Source of the DNA: Bacteroidota bacterium
Lineage (GTDB): Bacteria; Bacteroidota; Bacteroidia; Chitinophagales; Saprospiraceae
DNA length: 9,779 bases
Reading direction: 5' to 3'
Assembly (NCBI GenBank): GCA_008501835.1
Contig: QQUB01000751.1
Coordinates: forward strand, 1-9,779
The notes beneath the pieces were generated by a model, which saw only the letters and a list, made by a program, of their open reading frames with translations, did no database searches and had not been told where the DNA came from. The number at the start of each line of letters is the position of its first letter. The stretch's first letter is position 1. Positions 6,448 through 9,779 of this stretch are shown piece by piece. The translations under genes and the position numbers were made by a program.

Positions 6448-6608
6448 TCACCCTGTTTTGGCCAAAAAAACGCAAGAGTTGCATGTTTTTTCTCGGGAAT
6501 ATTTTGAAGTTTAATCAAACTGTTTTAGCTTGTCAGGGAATTGTTTCTCATTTGTTTTGTATTACATAATATATTGATTTTTAGTCAATTATCATTAATT
6601 ACTTAAAT

Positions 6609-7874
6609 ATGCGCTACGAACAGATCAATAATCAACTTTTTATAAACAATCGAAAGAATTTTACCGGACATATGTCTGAGAATGCCATAGCGATTCTTGC
6701 TTCAAATGACATTATGCCTACCAATGCGGACGATGTAATGGATTTTGTTCAGAACGCAGATCTTTTTTACCTCAGTGGCATCGATCAGGAGGAATCCATC
6801 CTGCTTTTATATCCAGATGCAAATAACGAAGCCTATCGCGAAATACTGTTTATCAAAAGAACAAATGCCCTGATGGTTCAGTGGGATGGGGAAAAACTTT
6901 CCCAGGAAAAAGCTGCTGAAATTTCAGGCGTAAAAAATGTCATGTGGCTGGACGAGTTTGAAAAATACCTTCAATTATTTGCTTTTGAAGCTGATACCTT
7001 CTACCTCGGTCACAACGAACATATCAAGAGATTGACCAAGGATATGACTACCCGCCAGGATCGAATGATCGAATGGATCAAACAGAAGTACCCTTTGCAC
7101 AATCTCGACAGAGCAGCTAAAATTACCCGTCATCTAAGACCCATTAAATCTGAAATTGAAGTTGATCTAATCCGGAAAGCAGCGGAAATCAGTGCCATTG
7201 GCTATGAAAGGGTAAGAAAGGCCATCAAACCTGGAATTTGGGAATATGAACTGGAAGCTGAACTGGTCTATGCCCTAACTAAACACGGAGGAAACAGACA
7301 TGCCTTTAAACCCATTATTGCCAGCGGTAAAAATGCCTGCGCACTACATTATAATACCAATGATGATATTTGTAAGGATGGGGATATGTTGCTTATGGAT
7401 TTTGGGGTAAGTTATGCCAATTATAATTCTGATATTACACGTTGTCTGCCGGTGAATGGAAAGTTTAGCGCAAGACAGGAGGCTGTTTACAGGGCTGTCA
7501 AACATTGCCTGGAAGAAGGTTCGAAAATGTTAACTGCCGGAATCATCCACAAGGAATATGAAAAAAATATGGCTAATCTGGTACAAGAAGCATTGATTGA
7601 CCTGAAATTGTTAAAAGAGAAGGATGTCAGGAATCAGGACCCGGAAAAGCCTCTTTACAAAAAATATTTCATGCATGGTACTGCTCACCACCTTGGAATA
7701 GATGTGCATGATGTTGGATTATACAGCAGGCCACTTGAAGCCGGAATGGTGTTTACCTGTGAACCAGGGATTTATATTCCGGAGGAAAGCCTGGGATGCC
7801 GCCTGGAGAATGACTACCTCATTACCCAGGGCGATCCTGAAAATCTTACCGAGGCAATTCCTTTTGAGGTTTAG
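6609..7874 (+). CDS. pepP: Xaa-Pro aminopeptidase (aminopeptidase P, M24B)
   Basis: This 421-residue cytoplasmic metallopeptidase removes the N-terminal residue of peptides whose second residue is proline (or hydroxyproline). Residues about 1-150 form the creatinase-like N-terminal domain and about 175-421 the pita-bread catalytic domain. The five metal ligands expected for a two-metal (usually Mn) M24 enzyme are visible: Asp264 (LLMDFG), Asp275 (NSDITR), His360 (HGTAHHLG), Glu385 (TCEPGIYI) and Glu400 (CRLENDYLIT). His247 (ALHYNTND) and His367 (DVHDVG) match the substrate-side histidines of E. coli PepP. Length is close to the E. coli enzyme (about 440). The ATG at 6609 follows an A/T-rich leader and leaves the N-terminal domain complete. 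It converges on the hydroxyproline dehydratase gene with a 21-bp gap, supporting a shared proline/hydroxyproline peptide role. Chromosomal Bacteroidota often carry several PepP paralogues. Confidence 0.94.
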   Translation: MRYEQINNQLFINNRKNFTGHMSENAIAILASNDIMPTNADDVMDFVQNADLFYLSGIDQEESILLLYPDANNEAYREILFIKRTNALMVQWDGEKLSQEKAAEISGVKNVMWLDEFEKYLQLFAFEADTFYLGHNEHIKRLTKDMTTRQDRMIEWIKQKYPLHNLDRAAKITRHLRPIKSEIEVDLIRKAAEISAIGYERVRKAIKPGIWEYELEAELVYALTKHGGNRHAFKPIIASGKNACALHYNTNDDICKDGDMLLMDFGVSYANYNSDITRCLPVNGKFSARQEAVYRAVKHCLEEGSKMLTAGIIHKEYEKNMANLVQEALIDLKLLKEKDVRNQDPEKPLYKKYFMHGTAHHLGIDVHDVGLYSRPLEAGMVFTCEPGIYIPEESLGCRLENDYLITQGDPENLTEAIPFEV

Positions 7875-7895
7875 AAACGGGTTGGGAGTTATGGG

Positions 7896-8954
7896 TTAAT
7901 GGAAAATAAATCCTTCCTTGAATGGATCTTCAGGGTTAATAACAAAAGTATGCATGCCTGTTACGAACGCTGTTCCCTCCACTTGTGGAATGACGGCCTT
8001 GAATGTTCCATAATCTTCTTCCCGAACCACACTGCCCCGGAATACACTTCCTGTGATACTTTCAATTAACATGCTTTCTCCTTGTATGATTTCAGTTCTT
8101 GCATGATGGATGGCCATTCTTCCGGACACTCCTGATCCTGTTGGACATCGGTCTACTTCTCCTTCGGCAAAAATGCAGACGTTCCGGGAATCTATACCCT
8201 CAGAAACAGGACCACCGATAAAAATGGTGCCGTAAAGAAAACTCAAATCCTCTTCATAGGGGTGCATGATTTCTTTGTCTGAAGCCATTACAGCTCTTTT
8301 TATGTCCATGCCTGTCTTTATGAGTCTGGAATAATTTTCAGGTGTCAGATCAAGCTCCAGTTGATAGGCATCAACATAGGCATAAAAGGCCCCTCCGTAT
8401 GCGAGATCGTAGGATATTTCCTGGTCCAATTCTTTTACATACACCTTTCGATCCAAACCCACTACAAAAGAAGGAACACAATGAAACCTCACATTTTGAA
8501 CTTTTCCATTTTCGAGCCTGGCATAGGATATAATTCTACCGCATGGAGCATCGATCTTCAGCTCAATTTCCGACCCATCGATTTCTACCCATTGCATTTC
8601 GATAGCAAGCGTAGTGATGGCAATAATGGCATGTCCACACATTGTGCTATAGCCTTCATTGTGTAAAAAGAGTATTCCAAAATCTGCTTCATCATCATTT
8701 GGTGGCAATAAAGTGCAGCCATACATATCTGCATGTCCTCTCGGTTCGAACATCAATGCTTTTCGCAAATGATCATAATTCTCCTTCACAAAACGGCGGT
8801 ATTCCAGAACATTATTACCTTCCAGTTCAGGAAAACCATCGATAATTACCCGCAACGGCTCACCACCAGTGTGCATGTCAATGGTTTTGATTTTCAGCCA
8901 GTTATCTGGAGTTTGATAATCCTTCTGGGTTTGAATTTTATTATAAATGCTCAT
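7896..8954 (-). CDS. Trans-3-hydroxy-L-proline dehydratase (proline racemase superfamily)
   Basis: This 352-residue cytoplasmic enzyme belongs to the proline racemase superfamily (PF05544). It carries DMHTGGEPLRV (26-36), FEPRGHADMYG (69-79), STMCGHA (103-109) and DRCPTGSGVSGR (268-279). Proline racemases and 4-hydroxyproline epimerases use two cysteines. Here the first site is Cys106 but the second is Thr272, the Cys/Thr pair known for trans-3-hydroxy-L-proline dehydratases (EC 4.2.1.77; human L3HYPDH, bacterial LhpH), which give delta1-pyrroline-2-carboxylate. The C-terminus (DPFKEGFIFH) also fits that group. The ATG overlaps the TGA of the preceding minus-strand reductase gene by four bases (ATGA), so the two are translationally coupled, and that reductase would use the product. 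Cys270 two positions before Thr272 is a side observation; it is not at the racemase cysteine position. Substrate is inferred from the active-site pair plus neighbour. Confidence 0.88.
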   Translation of the reverse strand: MSIYNKIQTQKDYQTPDNWLKIKTIDMHTGGEPLRVIIDGFPELEGNNVLEYRRFVKENYDHLRKALMFEPRGHADMYGCTLLPPNDDEADFGILFLHNEGYSTMCGHAIIAITTLAIEMQWVEIDGSEIELKIDAPCGRIISYARLENGKVQNVRFHCVPSFVVGLDRKVYVKELDQEISYDLAYGGAFYAYVDAYQLELDLTPENYSRLIKTGMDIKRAVMASDKEIMHPYEEDLSFLYGTIFIGGPVSEGIDSRNVCIFAEGEVDRCPTGSGVSGRMAIHHARTEIIQGESMLIESITGSVFRGSVVREEDYGTFKAVIPQVEGTAFVTGMHTFVINPEDPFKEGFIFH

Positions 8955-9779
8955 GAATTTTTGTTTTGGAATTTTTCAAAGTAATAATCAGCAGCGGCCA
9001 GGTCCTCTAAAGCGTGTCCCACAGACTTAAAGAGGGTAATTTCCTCAGCTGTCTGCCTGCCTGGTTTGATTTTTGAACACAGTTCGAACAGGTCGGCTTT
9101 AATGGAATCAGGGTCAAGAACCCCCTTTTTTATGGGAATGACGATATCCCCGGTTTCTTTCATTCCACCTACATAATTATCCAGGAAAACGGAAGACTGC
9201 AGAATGGCATCATCATCGACCTCCCTCATATTCGGACGATAAGAACCTACCAGGTCCAGATGCTGGCCCTTTTGGAGCAATTTACCACTAAATAACGGGG
9301 AGTCAGAGGTGGTTGCGCAACTGATTATGTCTGCTTTGGGTATGAAACTGTCCAGATCTTCGATAGCGGTTGCAGGGAAGCCTTCTTCCTCAAGTATGTT
9401 GGCAATTCTTTGTGCCTTTTGAAGTGATCTTCCATAGATCCAAACCTGATTAATTGATCTGACACTGCAATGGGCCCGGACCAGATCCGGTGACAGGCTT
9501 CCTGTGCCGATCAGGAGTAAGGAGGATGCATTTTTTCGTGATAAATACCTGGAAGCCAGGGCAGAGGCAGCAGCCGTACGCTTGTTGGTTAAGGTTTTTG
9601 CTTCCAGAATAGCTTTTAAAGTTCCTGTAGGGCTGTCAAAATATAAATAGGTTCCCTGAATGGTCGGTAGATCTTTTTCCCGATTATGAGGACTAACCAC
9701 CACTACTTTGACTCCTGCATTTTTGCCCGGATCCCATGCTGGCATCAATAACATGGTTGAGTCTTTGTCGAAACCTGGA
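8951..9779 (-). CDS. Delta1-pyrroline-2-carboxylate reductase, ornithine cyclodeaminase/mu-crystallin family (5' truncated)
   Basis: The frame runs unbroken to the right edge: the codons before the ATG at 9754 read PGFDKDST, matching the family segment before LLMPAW, so the real start is outside the window, perhaps 40-50 residues further. The 275 visible residues include LLLMPAWD near the start, EAKTLTNKRTAAASALASRYL (about 59-79), the nucleotide-binding loop IGTGSLSPDLVRAH (about 90-103), GSYRPNMREVDDDAI (about 178-192) and the family C-terminal signature FKSVGHALEDLAAADYY (about 250-266). The loop has S-L-S-P where ornithine cyclodeaminases usually have A-Q-A, a variant I associate with pyrroline-2-carboxylate reductases such as LhpI. 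The expected reaction is NAD(P)H reduction of delta1-pyrroline-2-carboxylate (or the piperideine homologue) to L-proline (EC 1.5.1.49). Its stop overlaps the start of the dehydratase gene, which supplies that substrate. Alternatives: alanine dehydrogenase-like or true cyclodeaminase. Confidence 0.85.
   Translation of the reverse strand, partial: PGFDKDSTMLLMPAWDPGKNAGVKVVVVSPHNREKDLPTIQGTYLYFDSPTGTLKAILEAKTLTNKRTAAASALASRYLSRKNASSLLLIGTGSLSPDLVRAHCSVRSINQVWIYGRSLQKAQRIANILEEEGFPATAIEDLDSFIPKADIISCATTSDSPLFSGKLLQKGQHLDLVGSYRPNMREVDDDAILQSSVFLDNYVGGMKETGDIVIPIKKGVLDPDSIKADLFELCSKIKPGRQTAEEITLFKSVGHALEDLAAADYYFEKFQNKNS

Larger units (their letters stand above)
6109..6608. other. Divergent intergenic region with hairpin and operator-like palindromes
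   Basis: About 500 bases separate the minus-strand TapB-like gene (true start probably 6048) from the plus-strand aminopeptidase gene. I find no convincing protein gene. A minus-strand frame at 6318-6518 has a TTG start and no recognisable domain. The region holds a minus-strand terminator-like hairpin (6238-6276), a second short inverted pair GCTGGA/TCCAGC (6282-6287 with 6312-6317), a pair of TGAC-N4-GTCA palindromes (6413-6447), and a 12-bp palindrome TTTTGGCCAAAA (6456-6467). Bases 6540-6608 are very A/T-rich and are the likely promoter zone of pepP; I cannot assign -33/-7 elements confidently. Confidence 0.65.

Noticed and set aside
6464..6491. A-run and T-run hairpin (AAAAAAC...GCAA-GAG-TTGC...GTTTTTT) as a terminator
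   Set aside because: The stem has few G-C pairs, a two-base bulge and a three-base loop; it is too weak to call.
6318..6518. Minus-strand 66-residue frame just upstream of the orphan terminator
   Set aside because: It starts with TTG, has irregular composition and runs through the operator-like palindromes; a non-coding reading of this strand is at least as likely.
6541..6577. Promoter of pepP (TTGTTT, CATAAT, or TTTG with TATATTGA)
   Set aside because: Several weak matches compete, and none has both good elements and proper Bacteroidota spacing (about 19-21 bases between TTTG and TAnnTTTG).
9046..9066. GCCTGCC string similar to the hairpin at 4971-4994
   Set aside because: It lies within the coding sequence for KPGRQTA of the reductase, lacks the paired arm and is explained by coding.

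Overview
The window looks like chromosomal DNA of a Bacteroidota bacterium, perhaps a member of the Saprospiria. The reasons are: roughly 40% GC by eye; A/T-rich leaders without clear Shine-Dalgarno sequences; a Bacteroidota-style LptF/LptG permease C-terminus; an alanine/glycine:cation symporter with a signal-peptide-like N-terminus; and small secreted proteins typical of that phylum. The placement is inferred from protein style, not from a marker gene. I see no rRNA, tRNA, CRISPR array, transposase or phage gene.

Left part (1-3115, + strand): an envelope-related run. It holds the C-terminal part of an LptF/LptG-family lipopolysaccharide-export permease (cut by the window edge), then a PAP2-family membrane phosphatase with no gap, then 32 bp later a secreted protein with a helical, TPR-like middle and a C-terminal DUF1684 domain. 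It ends in a strong hairpin flanked by A and T runs, which can stop transcription from both sides. The opposite gene is an AGCS-family sodium:alanine/glycine symporter (3138-4715, - strand).

Middle part (4716-6608): two gene-poor stretches flank a secreted TapB/DUF3108-like protein (- strand). The first (4716-5340) contains a series of inverted repeats, including a compound palindrome whose two arms are each palindromic. The second (6109-6608) contains a minus-strand terminator-like hairpin with no convincing gene before it, and two 12-bp TGAC-N4-GTCA palindromes 23 bp apart that look like a tandem operator.

Right part (6609-9779): a proline/hydroxyproline module. A complete Xaa-Pro aminopeptidase (pepP, + strand) converges on a minus-strand pair overlapping by ATGA: an ornithine-cyclodeaminase-family protein best read as delta1-pyrroline-2-carboxylate reductase (N-terminus beyond the window), followed by a proline-racemase-superfamily protein with a Cys/Thr active-site pair, as in trans-3-hydroxy-L-proline dehydratase. 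Together these would release X-Pro/X-Hyp residues from peptides and convert trans-3-hydroxyproline to proline. This fits use of collagen-like or other hydroxyproline-containing protein. The enzymes are known; I found no clear evidence for an undescribed multi-gene system. The least explained signals are the non-coding ones in the middle.
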